A stretch of 64,000 bases of DNA from Bryopsis sp. KO-2023 (GCA_030272585.1 BSYQ01000004.1:3534001-3598000), one strand, 5' to 3'; counted from the first letter of the stretch, positions 1 through 11,297 are shown. Numbers and translations: made by a program. The notes: generated by a model not told the origin, from the letters alone.

Positions 1-830
1 CAATTTTTGCGACACTAATTTTTGCGATTTTTCCTACTCGCAAAAATTAGTCCAACTCAGAAATTACCCCATTTACGGTATGTTTTCCAGATAACTGCGC
101 GTGATCACTCCAGTACAAGGTGTTCTCGACTGGCGATGGCCGGTCGAGAACAGGGACTCGAACCTTAACTTTGGACCGCAAAAGAATGAAAGTCAACGGC
201 CCGCAGCAATCCACACTGAAGTTCGGCCCAGCCAGAGGGAAGAAGTTTTTCGAACCCACTGTGAATTGCGCATGAACAAGGCAGTTCCTCTGTGTGCTGT
301 GGGCTGTGATGTGTCACACGCGCTCAGAACTTCAGGCATCTTTCAGTCCTAGCGCGCGCGTCATGGCGCGCGTGACGCGCGCAGCATTCTCGCCACTTCC
401 GATCGGAACCTGACGGCGGCAGCGGCGCGGCACTCATTGGTGCACCATCTTTGACTGGTCAACTCTGATACATCGCGCACCTGAGCTTCCCAGATTGGTT
501 TTGCGCTTTAAGTTGCGATGGCACTCTCTCATACAGGATAGAATGTACATATCAAAAGAGGTTACCTCCTACCAGCCACGAAAGCAAATTTCCGCAGTTG
601 CATCCTGTCCAGGGACGGTTGGCGCCCCCCTCTCGCTGAGATGTATGTTTGGACGCGGTTCAGAGACTGCTGACCGGCGGTTGGTTCATTTTGGTTGGCG
701 TGACGCCATTCGCGGAATCCAAGTGCGCGCGCAGGTTGCTCCGAGATCGACTGCCCCGCTGTAATGGACACCAGCTCCGCCATAGATAGTCTAGTTTGCA
801 GCTAACACGCGTCTCAAACTTTGCGACGCA
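1..830. other. Upstream region without a recognised gene
   Basis: No exon chain could be supported on either strand. The left edge holds an inverted repeat at 14-51 (listed separately). The 340-380 stretch is rich in CG-containing runs. On the minus strand near 155-165 there is a sequence resembling a polymerase III B box, but no matching A box at tRNA spacing was found. The last part is probably the promoter and 5' leader of the STPG gene that starts at 831. Confidence 0.5.
14..51. repeat. Inverted repeat, 14-bp perfect arms
   Basis: The arms are 14-27 (actaatttttgcga) and 38-51 (tcgcaaaaattagt), separated by 10 bases. A third copy of the aatttttgcga core lies at 2-12. It could be the end of a small transposable element whose other end lies outside the window, or a chance AT-rich hairpin. 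Confidence 0.6.
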
Positions 831-2373
831 ATGGCACAAGATAGAGATGGGGCCCCATCGCCGAGAACCTCCCCCCCAAGGCTCATGGATAAGCCTTCAG
901 GGAGATCCATGTTCGGCAGGCAGGCGGACTCCAGAAAACGGACTGCCTGTGTCCACGCTTTTGGTTCAGGGACGAGGGAAACGCGGGAGAAGCTGTTTTT
1001 AACATCAACTCACGCTGCGGTAACACACGTTGACTTTCAACCCCATTGTGCGCTCTCCATACCATCGAGAGTAACAGCACACAGTGGTTCCACAGATCGA
1101 AGAGCGTTGCCGGACCAGTCCTGGTGCAATCTATCATGCCTATTCTTCCTTACAAAGACAGGTCGCATCTCCCAATCGCACATCACCAGGGCACCGCTTT
1201 TCCCATGACCCCAAGATAAAGGTAGGAGCAGAGATGCGCCGCCTTCGTGAAACTTTAAATTTTCATTCCACTTCATTCTTACTCCAGTTTTGCCTACCGC
1301 CAGTGGCCCCCCGAGCGCACGCCAGGCCCAGGCAAATATCCCACCGCGAGTTCCTTCGAAAATTGTCCCCATTTCAAAAGGGGAGCGTCAGCTGGGTTTG
1401 GAACATCCAGCAGACAACAAAAGGTCAGAGAATGAAACTCGCGAGTGTCGATCGACACATCTGTAACAGACGACTGTTCTCTACTGCACTGGTGTTTGTG
1501 GCCTGGAACTGAGATGGGATTGCGTTGGCATGTGATAGAGCCGTTTGTTTATCAGCAAGAACCACAACCTGGAGCTGCTGGTTCGAGATGGAGCGCCAGT
1601 GGGAACTTATGAGACACCACCAGGATTCGGAGTCCAAAACCTCTCCAGATGCAGGACACAGCCGTCGTTTTCTACATCACGGGCGCCTCGACTGCGGTTT
1701 GTGATTCAGGCTCCAATAAATCACGAAGTGCACTGGTGATTTCAAAAAAGCCCCTAACTAACACCTTGTGGGCTTGTAAACGTGCAGGAGCGCGATGGAG
1801 GAAATGGCTAGAAAAACACCAGGCGCTGGACAATACCCGGTTTTGGTTTCGGTGGGTACAACTGGTGTTTTTGTATCAGCAGCATCGGCGACTGCAAACA
1901 GATTTTCTTAAACTTTGTTTGTCTTTCAGATAGGTAAGCAAATGAAATCGAACTTCAAAACAATGCCATCCTACGGCTTCGGTTCTTGCGCTCGAGAGCA
2001 GCGCGAAAAGAGATTTCTGACCAGCGGCCACACGCGAGTGCTGCAAGGGACCTACTCTCCCTCTGGATTTGGCAATCAGCAGGTCCGAATCGTGGCAAGC
2101 GTTTCGCATCAATATGTGTTATGTGAATGGAATGACAACATTATCTCCAGTGCAGAATGTCCCCAGAAAAGAAATGTTGCTGGTTGCTTGTTTGGGGTTT
2201 CTGATTCTGACCAGTGCTGACTGGGGTCTGTCTTTCAGGAGAGCAATTTGACATCGCTGGGGAAGCAATCCAAGAGTTGTCGGATCAACGCCCCTTGCTT
2301 CGGCTTTGGCACATCTCAAAAGATGGTGTTCAAGGTGGCGGCGACGCCAGGCCCAGGGACATACGAAAATTGA
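831..2373 (+). CDS. Sperm-tail PG-rich (SHIPPO) repeat protein
   Basis: Seven exons give a 298-residue protein: 831-1019, 1162-1221, 1304-1423, 1560-1735, 1788-1851, 1930-2082 and 2239-2373. All junctions are GT-AG and all phases match. The protein shows repeated STPG units, each a glycine-rich FG turn followed by a PGPGxY turn: AFGSGTRE in exon 1, TPGPGKYP and GFGTSSRQQ in exon 3, GAPVGTYE in exon 4, TPGAGQYPV in exon 5, YGFGSCAREQ in exon 6, and FGFGTSQK with TPGPGTYEN at the very C-terminus. In known members such repeats mark ciliary and flagellar microtubule-associated proteins, so a role in an axoneme is inferred. The exon 4 acceptor (cagcaag) is the least certain border. The start is the first ATG in the open frame. 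Confidence 0.85.
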
Positions 2374-4011
2374 CTTTCTGGAGCACTTTTGGGAATTTTG
2401 GGGGGAACCTGAACGATTTTGTTGTAGCACCTTGATTGGTCGTGCTGATAACACCGAAAGGAAAGAGAAAAAGACACACACGCGCACACACCTAAAGGAA
2501 AGAGGAAAAGAGACGCAAACACAACATACAAATCTACAATGCTGTTCTCTCTTGCTCATGATGATTACCCAACCACCCAACCCAACCCTTCCCCACCCCC
2601 AAAAAAAACAAAGCTTCACAGCACCTCAGCACGTTCCCTCGTTCTCCCCAAGTATTTTTTTTTCGAAACCTTCTTTCTTCGTTCTTCTGTTTATAATAGA
2701 TAATCCAAAAGCTCTTTTTTTTGTTTTTGTTTTGTTTTAATCTTTAATTCATCAACAATCCCAAAACTGATTCATCTCAATTCCTCTCCTGAAAAAAAAA
2801 CCTAAAAACAAAACACCAAACCATTTATCCCCCCCAAAAAAGATACACAACTGACGCCATGACAAAAACTTCGACATACAAACAACCACACCGAAACATT
2901 TTTTTTTTTGCGAACACTCATCATCATCTTCTTCTTCTCGTTGTCCCCCCAAAAAAACCACCCAATCCGTTTCTGAAAAGAAAAGAAAGAAAAGCAAACA
3001 TAAAAATGAAATGGAAACGCATGGGGGTTGGCGGAGGGAGGGGGGGGACCAGTTTTTCGATCTCCTCTTTTAAGGATTGTTCGGGGGAAACTTCTCTGAG
3101 AGTCCCCTTGCCATCCTTATTGAACCCCGTCAAAAGGGCCTGTATAACCGACGCATTGGCACTTCAACCGGCGCACCCCTAAACACCACCATTGACGGAG
3201 TCTCAGAATTTCCACCTCTTCACATTTTCCAAGCTTTTGCTTCTTTCTTTCTTTTTTTTTCTAACTTTTCTTCTTTCGACGTTTTTGTTTTTGTTTTTGT
3301 TTTTTTTCTTGTCTTGTTTTTTTTTGTTCTTCTTCTTCTTCTCTTTTGCTTGGGTCTGTTGTGCAAATAATAATAATGAGCCCCCCTTTCCCAAAAAAAA
3401 AAAAAAAAAGGAAACCCTGTTAAACTCCGATGTTGCATTGACGACATGAAGGACGAGTATATGCGTGACCCCAACCTGAACATAAAAACAAGTAAAGGAA
3501 AAAAAAGATTGAAAGGAAAGGAGAACAGGCATGGTTGATCATATTATTAGTAATTTTATTTTTAACAAAACCCTGCTCCTTTTTCAGTAGCATATTCAAA
3601 AAATATAGATACTAAGATAATAATACTTCTCTTTTTTGCATTTTCTTTGTTTTCTTCTCTTTTTTTAAATAATGACTCTTTCTTTATTCCCACTTTTTTT
3701 GTTTCGTTTTTAATTATTTTTAGTTTCGTTGCACTTCGGTTGCAATCCCCCCCCCCCCTTTCCTGTGTCTTTTTTTTCCCTTTTTTCTTCTTCTCATTTC
3801 TTTGTGGGGAGCCCCGCTGCCGGTTTTTTTTTTTTTCAAACTGATACCTCGGCGTCGCCCCCCCCCGGGAAGAAATTCAAAACCGCATACGGTTCAGAAA
3901 AAAAAATACAGATAATAATAATGATAATACAATAAGACCCTTCCCCTTACCCCTTACAGTGACACCCCTGGAGCAAGTAGACCCCGATAACAGTACTAAA
4001 CACATGCTGCT
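2374..4011. other. Convergent intergenic region with homopolymer tracts
   Basis: No gene seen. The stretch lies between the 3' ends of the STPG gene and the minus-strand gene at 4012. It is filled with A-, T- and C-runs, for example T-rich sequence at 3240-3350, an A-run near 3400 and C-runs near 3750 and 3860. Open frames here are composed almost only of K, F, S and P and look like products of the tracts. Confidence 0.6.
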
Positions 4012-5896
4012 TCACTTCCCGGCACCCAAAACCTTCGTTAGAGCCACCGAAATCAGAAACAGTGCCCCCGTCAAAACGTAACCTGTTTTCGGCTCCTTCG
4101 ACGCGGAAGCTTTCATCAGGGCCCTAGATTTCATACTCATCGCCGCCGCTGCGCTCCCGCCTATTTGAAGAACAGGCTCCCCACCGACACCACCACCATC
4201 GGAGAAACCACCTCCGTCAGCCTCATTGCCCCCCTCATCCCCACCGCTCGATTCTCCTCCCTCTTCCCCGCCGCCCCCAGCTTGATCTTCTCCCCCGTGT
4301 CGACCCCGCCACTGTCTCCAGTATTGCTGAACGTGAACATGGGCCTCCAGCATCACGGAGAGAAGCATGAGGTAACAAATCAACAGCAGTAAAATCGTCC
4401 AGAAAATCGCAGAAGCTTCGATCGGCTCCTCATCGCCCCCCGAATCCCCACCCCCGCCGCCACCGTTGTTGCTGTTATCGTCGATATTACCGCCCCCGCC
4501 CGAACCGGCCAGGTGGTGGTTTTCACGGAACGCCTCATCCACCACTTTATCGATCACGAAAGTGGCGGAGGCCGATTTCCGCGGAATGAAGTCCCCGAGG
4601 GGTTTCCTTGTGGGTTTCGTTTCCGGGGGTGCGGGGGGTGCCTCGACGACATTCTTGTACGCTAAATCGACGATGAAATTGGACGAACCCGAGTCAGACT
4701 CCCGGATTTCGGAAGCTTTTGCATCGGCATCGCTCATGCCAGTGCCTTGAGTGTTCTCACTACCGTTCTGCTTAGCACCCATCAGTTCTTCGAGCGGCTT
4801 CAGCTCGACCTCCTTCTCTTCCAAAGGGTCGACGAGCCTCGAACCGCCAAACACCGTTTCGGTCCCAAATACAGAAGTGTACTTGTCAACGAAAGCCGCC
4901 AAAGTGCCAGCTTGAAACAGGGCGATCGACCCTTGACATTCGCCACCCTCCTTCGACTCCGCATCCCCCATTCTTTCCAAAATCGATTTCAACTCGGTCG
5001 AGGCATCATCCCCACGGACCAAACTCTCCCTCAAATCTTGACACATCGATTGGATCGAATCCGCAACTTCCGGCACCGTGGTGGAAAGCTCATCCCTGGC
5101 TGCACACTCCAATGTTTCCACGTCTTCCACCAGCGATTTCACCTCGGGGGATAAGTTATCGGGCAGAACAGGGACGATTGCCCTCATGGCATTGAGCTCC
5201 TTTTTGATTCGGATGGTTTGATCCCGCATGCTGTCCATGCTCTTCCCGACAGAAATCAATTCCTCGAGGGACCCGTTGCTGGTCGTTTCGGCTTCCAAAT
5301 TTTCAACCACCATTTTCTGCACCACCCTGGTCATGGCGGTCATCGTGTTGAACCCATCCCTGATTGAATCCTTGAGCGCCTTAGCTTCCTTTCGACTTCC
5401 CTTCTCCAGGGCAGCCCTCAGAGTCACCAGCGTCTTTTCGATGTCGGTGATCATGTATTGGACGGAGTCTTTCATTTCAGGCATCGTTACGGGGGTGTCT
5501 TTCCCAAAGTAGTTGCTTAAAACGGCTCGACTGGGGAGGGGCCCTCGTTTCGACAGAGGCACTTGCAGGGATTTCGCCACGATGAATCCCTTGTTATAAA
5601 TTCGAGCCTTCCTTGCATCGACCACCACCTGTGCAGGTCCAGTGAATTGACGTTAGGGATGCCCAACATCGTACTGTGGAATGTTTTCCTCCCCCTCCAT
5701 ATTAGTCAGCTCCTTTACTGACATGAGGTTCCATATCGAGAAAACCACGATTGCTTTTTTTTTTCTTTTTTCCTACCCGTCTTCTGGAGGGATTTCGACA
5801 AGAAGGCGAAGCGTATATGTCGGTCGTGTGGCACGCTGCACAGCGCAGTCCAGCGACCAGGCTATCGAAGCCGACGGGGAGCGTGTGGGAGGACAT
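4012..5896 (-). CDS. Coiled-coil protein with two membrane segments
   Basis: I do not recognise this family. Two exons, 5896-5777 and 5628-4012, are joined in phase 0 across a 148-bp intron with a good branch-point-like ctaac, giving 578 aa. The large exon opens directly after an AG acceptor, so the true start is the ATG at 5896. The N-terminus is rich in S, R and C and might be a targeting signal. Residues about 80-270 are charged and helical (coiled coil likely). A proline/lysine linker and Gly/Asp-rich stretches follow. A strong hydrophobic segment lies near residues 443-466 (IFWTILLLLICYLMLL), and a second at the extreme C-terminus (VLTGALFLISVALTKVL, about 556-576), like a tail anchor. 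The Gly/Glu-rich loop between them is low complexity. A membrane scaffold or tether is possible, but the function is unknown. Confidence 0.7.
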
Positions 5897-7187
5897 GCCA
5901 ATCCCGATGTATATCGAAAAAAAAAGAGAGTAGTTTTCCAACCTGCAAAATGACGCCAAAAACAACACACAAGCCGCATAAACGTCACCGAGTCGGCCAA
6001 ACGAGCGTCACAGCGATCACCACAAGGCTCAATTGATTCAACATCATCGAATATCGAAAAGGGGTTCGTGTTGGAGCAGAGAATAGGTGTTCGCACAGGG
6101 GGGCAACGAGGCAATCGCTCGATACGAAACGATCTGCGTCTGATCGAACGATACCTACGACGTCTCCGACCCAGATCACTGTGCCGCACTCTCAGGGTAC
6201 ACCCCGCCAAAATAACTCGTCGACGCAAGAAGGAAGGGTTATGTGGGAAAAAAACTCAACAACGGGGCGCTTTGACGTCACCTCACCTTGACTGAGTATC
6301 AGCTTCCTACTTTTTTTTTAGTTAACCTTAACGCCCATCCAACGGATTCGAGAGGGCGTCAAGGCCTTTTGACCCGCTCCATTTTGCGCACCTGAAGGAA
6401 TACTTGAATCTGGACCCGCGCTCCTCTGGCTGACGTGTCCGTAGCTCGTTCCTCGAGGTTTCGTTTTCTGATCAGATTTATTCCCCCCCCCCCCCACTCG
6501 GCAAGGCCCGCGCCAATTTTTCGTTTCCAAAACCAGCACAGGTGTAGAACTGACTGTGACAGCAGCTGACTGTGCCAACCCCCCCCCCCATTACGAAATC
6601 AAGTACAATTTTTTTCTCAATGGGAAACAGTCCTTTCGAGGAGCAGCAGAATCAGTTTCTTCTTTTCTTTTTCCATATTTTCCCTTTTGTTTCTATATTT
6701 GGGAAAATGGTGCCAATGAATTTCTCATGCAAAAATCGAAGATTTAATCGGTCAGATTCTCGGCAAAAAAATAATAATGACGATATATACAATGAATGTT
6801 TTTTTTTTCTTCTTTTTTTTTTTCGTTTCCCACTTGCACAACTTCTGTCTTCTGAATATTAGAGGAGGCATCTCTGTTACCTGAACAGCTAACTTCTATG
6901 TTTCAAAAAAGAAAAAGGAAAAAAGAAGAAAAATCGCAATGCCCCCTTCAATCATAACTTTGTGAATAAAAAATCCTTTGTTCGACTATAATCCACTTCC
7001 TACATGTTATAAATTCTGTTTTTGCTCTTCGTCCCCCCCCACCCCAACCCCTCCCCATGACATATTAATCTCTTTATTGTAAACTTGCACCCCCCTCCCC
7101 CCCCCCAAAAAAAAAAATGTGTCTTATCATTCACACTTCCACCATTTCATTTGTGTTTTTTTGCCCCGGTGATCCAGTAGCGCACAC
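5897..7187. other. Intergenic region between two minus-strand genes
   Basis: No gene seen. It should contain the promoter of the gene starting at 5896 and the 3' untranslated part of the CID gene ending at 7188. Sequence is unremarkable near 5980-6300. From 6480 to 7110 it carries C-runs, T-runs and AT-rich stretches. Confidence 0.5.
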
Positions 7188-8888
7188 TCAAGGGGGGGGC
7201 GGTGGAGGAGGTGGAGGCCTCTCCAAGCTTCCGTTTTCCCTCGACAAATCGACTCCTTTTTCTTTAAGCAACACTACATCCGCCGACCCATCCCAGCAAA
7301 TCCCAAAATTATCCCCGATCGTGTTATCGTCTTGTGGAGGCGGAGGTGGGGGTGGCGGAGGAGGAGGCGGCGGAGGAGGAGGAGGAGGGGGAGGCCCCTC
7401 GGGGCACGGTTCAGACGGCAATGGAGGTGGGGATTCTGAGGGTGGCCTCGGAAAGTACTTCTCTGACGAAACCACATTCCCGATCTCTTTGTGGCTGCAA
7501 ACAGACCCCGCCATCGATTCAGCCATATCCATCGCAGAGGAAGCGTCAGAATTCTCATGTTGGGTTTGCGGTTTCTCGGCAGCAGGGAGGGGACTTCTCG
7601 AGGAGTCACCCTGGAAGTCTAAGTCCATCATGTCTCGATCGTGACTCTCAGCAATCCTGCCGTTTTCGGGAAGGCTGTTGGTTTTGTGGTGGTGCCCTGT
7701 TTCCGGCTCAGCTTTGGCACATTGTGCAGACGCTTGCCTGGCTGCCCTTCTGTCCACCAAAACTCCACCCAGCAGGGGGCAGCCGTAGTCCAAGTCAGGA
7801 ATCACTGGAGGTCCATCCATCCCTTGCCCAAATCCATAACCCGCCATGTACTCGATTGGTTGAAAACCTGGCACCAACCTGATCGCATTCGCACCCCCAG
7901 CGTTCGAGGGAGGTGTCGCCTTCGACGCGGCCTCCCTCTGACCGACAAATTTTCCCCCGGACAATGGTATTTGCTTATCCAGTGGTTGAGCTTGTTTTTG
8001 CCTCGCCGACGTCCCCGTTGGCTCAGGTGCACCTCCCCTGACGCCTTTTCCCACGTCAGAGGGATGCAGGCCTTTTTCAACGGCGTTGACGTTCTCCCAG
8101 GGTAATGGGCCACCCGCTTGGGGCGGAATCGGAGGTAGATCTACTCCACAAGGCTGAGGGGTTTCCTCGCAACCGTCTATGTAGTTCGCTGCGCTTAGAG
8201 GGTCGTACTCCTCTTCGCCAGGAGGAAGCGTCGAACCTATAATCCCTGAATTTGAGCCTCCAGCGGACTTGGGCGCTTCTCGAGTGACGTCTTGTTCTCC
8301 ATCTAACGCAGGGTAGAATCTGGGCTCGAAGGTTCTTGAAGGGGATGGCGTGCATTCCCCCACCACTGGATTTTCAATGTCTTTTCCGATTCTGGTTTCT
8401 CGTCCCGTGGACCAGCTGTCCGTGAAATTCGACGACATCTTGTGACGACCAAACGACGCTATTTCCAGGACCTTGAAAATCCTTTCCATGTCTTCCGAAC
8501 TGAACACGGCATCTTTTTTCCAGGTCTCCAACACCTTAACTATCTTGTCCCTCTGAGACGCCGGGCATTCGCACAACGGCGAGAACATGTCGCTGATTCC
8601 GCTCGCGACCCGCTTGGCGTATTTGTCCTTGGAGCCGTATCTGCGCTTGGAGAACCTCAGGATGTTCGACAGGATGTAAAAGATGCATATCCTGTTCCTC
8701 GACGACAATTTCCGCATCTGGCGTTGAAGCAGCGCCACAACGTGCTTGTAACACAGTTTTTGGTCTTCCAGAGCGATGTCCGTCAGCCCATCCACTCCTC
8801 CCTTCGTCAATCGCTCCCCGCTTTTTTTCAGCAAGTCGTAGAACACCTTTTCTCGATCCCACCTCAGCGCATGTGGCACCTGCGACAT
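7188..8888 (-). CDS. CID-domain (RNA polymerase II CTD-binding) protein
   Basis: A single open exon encodes about 566 aa. The ATG at 8888 is preferred because the longer frame begins with GTG. Residues about 5-145 form an all-helical CID (CTD-interacting domain), the fold used by Nrd1/Seb1, Rtt103 and SCAF4/8 to bind phosphorylated RNA polymerase II tails. Typical marks are the helix with KLCYKHVVALLQRQM, the core helix RICIFYILSNILRFSK, which matches the family's LPVLYVLDSILKN helix, and a final helix with KIVKVLETWKKDAVF. The rest is disordered and rich in proline, glutamate and serine, with a run of more than 20 prolines (coded at about 7331-7395) and a second polyproline block just before the stop. 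No RRM was found, so it may resemble RPRD/Rtt103 factors more than SCAF or Nrd1. A role in transcription termination or 3'-end formation is inferred. An acceptor-like cag lies just after the ATG, so an upstream exon cannot be excluded. Confidence 0.75.
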   Translation of the reverse strand: MSQVPHALRWDREKVFYDLLKKSGERLTKGGVDGLTDIALEDQKLCYKHVVALLQRQMRKLSSRNRICIFYILSNILRFSKRRYGSKDKYAKRVASGISDMFSPLCECPASQRDKIVKVLETWKKDAVFSSEDMERIFKVLEIASFGRHKMSSNFTDSWSTGRETRIGKDIENPVVGECTPSPSRTFEPRFYPALDGEQDVTREAPKSAGGSNSGIIGSTLPPGEEEYDPLSAANYIDGCEETPQPCGVDLPPIPPQAGGPLPWENVNAVEKGLHPSDVGKGVRGGAPEPTGTSARQKQAQPLDKQIPLSGGKFVGQREAASKATPPSNAGGANAIRLVPGFQPIEYMAGYGFGQGMDGPPVIPDLDYGCPLLGGVLVDRRAARQASAQCAKAEPETGHHHKTNSLPENGRIAESHDRDMMDLDFQGDSSRSPLPAAEKPQTQHENSDASSAMDMAESMAGSVCSHKEIGNVVSSEKYFPRPPSESPPPLPSEPCPEGPPPPPPPPPPPPPPPPPPPPQDDNTIGDNFGICWDGSADVVLLKEKGVDLSRENGSLERPPPPPPPPP

Positions 8889-8992
8889 TTCGCGCACGTG
8901 TTCACGGGGCCCGAGCGCGCGTTCACCCCCCCCTTCCCTTTTTTCACTCCAGGAAACTCACGGTGGGAGGTGAGTTGCTTCCCAGCTGCATG

Positions 8993-9529
8993 TCAGTTAA
9001 TTTCGAGACGCAGGTTCCCTTGTTCGTGCATGACAGAAATGTTGAAACTGGCAAAATCCCAACCAAAAATTCTCATTTACTTCAATTCAAAATTTGACCA
9101 CCCGTCGCACCCCTGGCCAAATTACGGCAACCGAACTTACAGGAAAACCATCTGGGCCCAAGAAAGCAGCGGCTCGTTTCCTCGGAGCAATCGACCGTAC
9201 TGATATTTGCGTCCAGCCACGACAAAGACTGTTGTACGCCCCATCCACAAACCCACCGACTCACCTGGCCCAACACTCAGTCCAACAGCTCCCCCTCGCA
9301 CTCACCTGTCTCGCTTCGAGTCGCTCCTCCGTTCTTCGACGAAGTTTCAAGGTCCGCCGGGTGCTTTGCGGCAACAAACGGGACATCCGCTCCACTCAAA
9401 ATGGACGAAATAAGTGTATCGTTGATGGCCTGCTCGCACGCCAGACCCGACACTCTGGCGTACTGGCCGCAGGTAGGCGATGCTGGTTTCCCGCGAGGAG
9501 AGGCTAACGTGGAATCTTACAAAAGTCAT
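8993..9529 (-). CDS. Small four-exon gene of unknown function
   Basis: I do not recognise the product. The model joins 9529-9521, 9429-9306, 9228-9141 and 9047-8993. Phases agree at each junction and the product is 91 aa. The middle exons read like real protein (AINDTLISSILSGADVPFV, then VVAGRKYQYGRLLRGNEPLL), and the last exon ends with HEQGNLRLEIN. The first exon would code for only three residues, which is the weakest part; the true 5' end may differ. The gene ends about 100 bp upstream of the CID gene start. Its first exon and intron lie antisense to exon 1 of the plus-strand gene at 9401, so one of the two models may be wrong there. Confidence 0.4.
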
Positions 9530-10293
9530 GTCGCGGTCGATTCGAAAACTGTTATGGATTGCGCACAGTAGCGATATCTGTTGTCTATCTCCGATGGGGG
9601 GAAGGGGAACGGGTTTTCCACCCACGTGAACACGACGAATTCCTGTTTCTGAGTTCCAGCACCTTGTCTTCTTAGTGTTACGGTCTGGCAGCCGTCGCCT
9701 GGCGTTCGTACCTCTGTCGCTGACATACAGAAATTGTGTGATCTTGATTTTTGTCAGACGTTTTCCCTCGGGGACAGCGTGGACAAAGAGTGGGTCAGGT
9801 TTTGGAAGGTTCAGCGCGCGGAGGAGAGGAGGACAGAGGAAGGAAAGGCGATCGCAATGGCGGGAGGTGCGTTGCGGTAGAACTAAGGGAGGGGCGACGA
9901 TTACGTGATTTCTGTCATTTGGACCACCGTCAGACCGGAGTCACTCCAGCCTTGATTTCACCGTCGAATTGGAGCGCACCTGTTTCGTCAACCAAAATGA
10001 GGCGCTCCCCTCACATCCACTATTCCCTTCAGAGTTTTCAGCCCCCCCCCCCCCCCTTCTTTCCAACCAAAGCTTTTTTAATTAATTCAACCACTTTTGG
10101 TATGTGGTTTCGTTTCCTGATGTGAATTCCTGTATGTACAGCTGATCAAAATGGACTGAGGGAGCTCGATGGTGATCTAATGGACGTCGATGCAACATGC
10201 TTGCCCACAACAGCCCCAACCAGGAAAAGAAACGTACATCACATCGATGCATGGAATGCACACAGCAAGCGCCAGAGGATCGACTGCAAATAA
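9401..10293 (+). CDS. Small basic protein with nuclear-signal-like C-terminus
   Basis: Three exons (9401-9472, 9758-9866, 10142-10293) with GT-AG borders and matching phases give 110 aa. I do not recognise the family. Exon 2 encodes a charged helix (DKEWVRFWKVQRAEERR). Exon 3 is acidic, then turns basic with TRKRNVHHIDAWNAHSKRQR, which looks like a bipartite nuclear localisation signal. A small nuclear regulator is possible but not shown. It lies head-to-head with the minus-strand gene at 8993-9529 and overlaps it by about 130 bp. Confidence 0.45.
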
Positions 10294-10859
10294 TTGAATG
10301 GAGGGTCGGCTCCGTTTCAGCGATCACAGCCGCCGTCGTCGGGGTTGAGAAACGGTGGCTGTGGTGCGAAGAGTTTTGAAGTAGCTAGGCTACGAGAATA
10401 TGGATGGTAGAAAAAAAAAACAGAGAGAAAAGGGGGGAAATTTGTGGGGGTTGTGATTTCAAAGACATTGGAGGGAGGGAAGGGATGGGGCAGAGAATTG
10501 TGCTTTTTTCTTTAATAGAATGGACCCATGAGGGGTCTTCTTGATATAGACTAGATCATCTGTGCCACGCCGACATGAGTGACATGCTCGACACCTTAAA
10601 GCCGCGTTTTTGATTTTTGTGTCCCAGAAATTAACACCAAGGAGTTCGGAGCGTGTGGTTTCAGAAGGAAGAGAATTACTAGATTGTGAGTTAGGAGATG
10701 ATGCAGGGAAAATTTATGTGTGGAGTTTGACTTATGTAGTAACACGTCCTCTTGTAAGGATGACAAGGCTGTTTGCATGTACCAATCTTCAGTTGTAGGA
10801 GCTGAGCAGAGGTCGACTGGCACAGGCATTATCTGAAGAAAATTAATTCACACAAAATC

Positions 10860-11297
10860 ATGTCATCTCGTGTACCTCGGTGCCTCCTATACAAAACCAT
10901 GTATCCTCTTCTCTTGGGAAACCCCACTGCAGGTCAGTTTTTCAAACAATCTATTATTGTTTTCTATGTCTTTCGAGTTATGGAATCTGTTTGTGGAAAA
11001 ACATACTACCAAAAAGAATCAACGAAAACAGCAAAAGAAACAAAAAACAGAGCAACTCTGGTTGCTCAGTGGGAAAAATTTTGTGCAGAAAACGCCCCAA
11101 TTGATGCACCACCAGTGAAGCTTTCAATTTTGAAGTTGTATTGGAAATCAACTTTCCCCCCCTCACGATTGGCTTCAGTGAAAAATTTCTGCCAGAACAT
11201 TTTGAGGGAAAAGGAGCAGCACTGTGGAAATCGACGTTGGTTTGGGTGTCACCTGTGGCCAGGAAGAGAAAAATCCATGTTGCTGGTGATAGATTAA
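10860..11297 (+). CDS. Doubtful 145-codon open frame
   Basis: This uninterrupted plus-strand frame starts with ATG at 10860. Its C-terminal half has a protein-like composition (RATLVAQWEKFCAENAPID, followed by a K- and Q-rich segment), but no family or domain is recognised and no flanking exon could be joined. It may be a chance frame or part of a degraded element. Confidence 0.2.
   Translation: MSSRVPRCLLYKTMYPLLLGNPTAGQFFKQSIIVFYVFRVMESVCGKTYYQKESTKTAKETKNRATLVAQWEKFCAENAPIDAPPVKLSILKLYWKSTFPPSRLASVKNFCQNILREKEQHCGNRRWFGCHLWPGREKSMLLVID

Noticed and set aside
110-190. Sequence on the minus strand with a good B-box (ggttcgagtcc), suggesting a tRNA
   Set aside because: The T-arm does not pair well, and no D-arm or A-box lies at the right distance, so a tRNA gene is not supported.
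3190-3530. Open frames rich in F, L and K on both strands
   Set aside because: They are simple translations of T- and A-runs, with no domain or splice support.
5773-6228. A 151-codon minus-strand arginine-rich frame upstream of the gene at 5896
   Set aside because: It overlaps the true first exon in another frame, has no recognisable content and cannot be spliced in phase to the main exon.
7117-7882. Plus-strand frames rich in Gly and Glu
   Set aside because: They are the antisense of the polyproline-coding part of the CID gene.
9347-9625. A 92-codon minus-strand frame across 9347-9625
   Set aside because: It competes with the spliced models in the same place; the alternative frame continues in phase through three exons and reads better.
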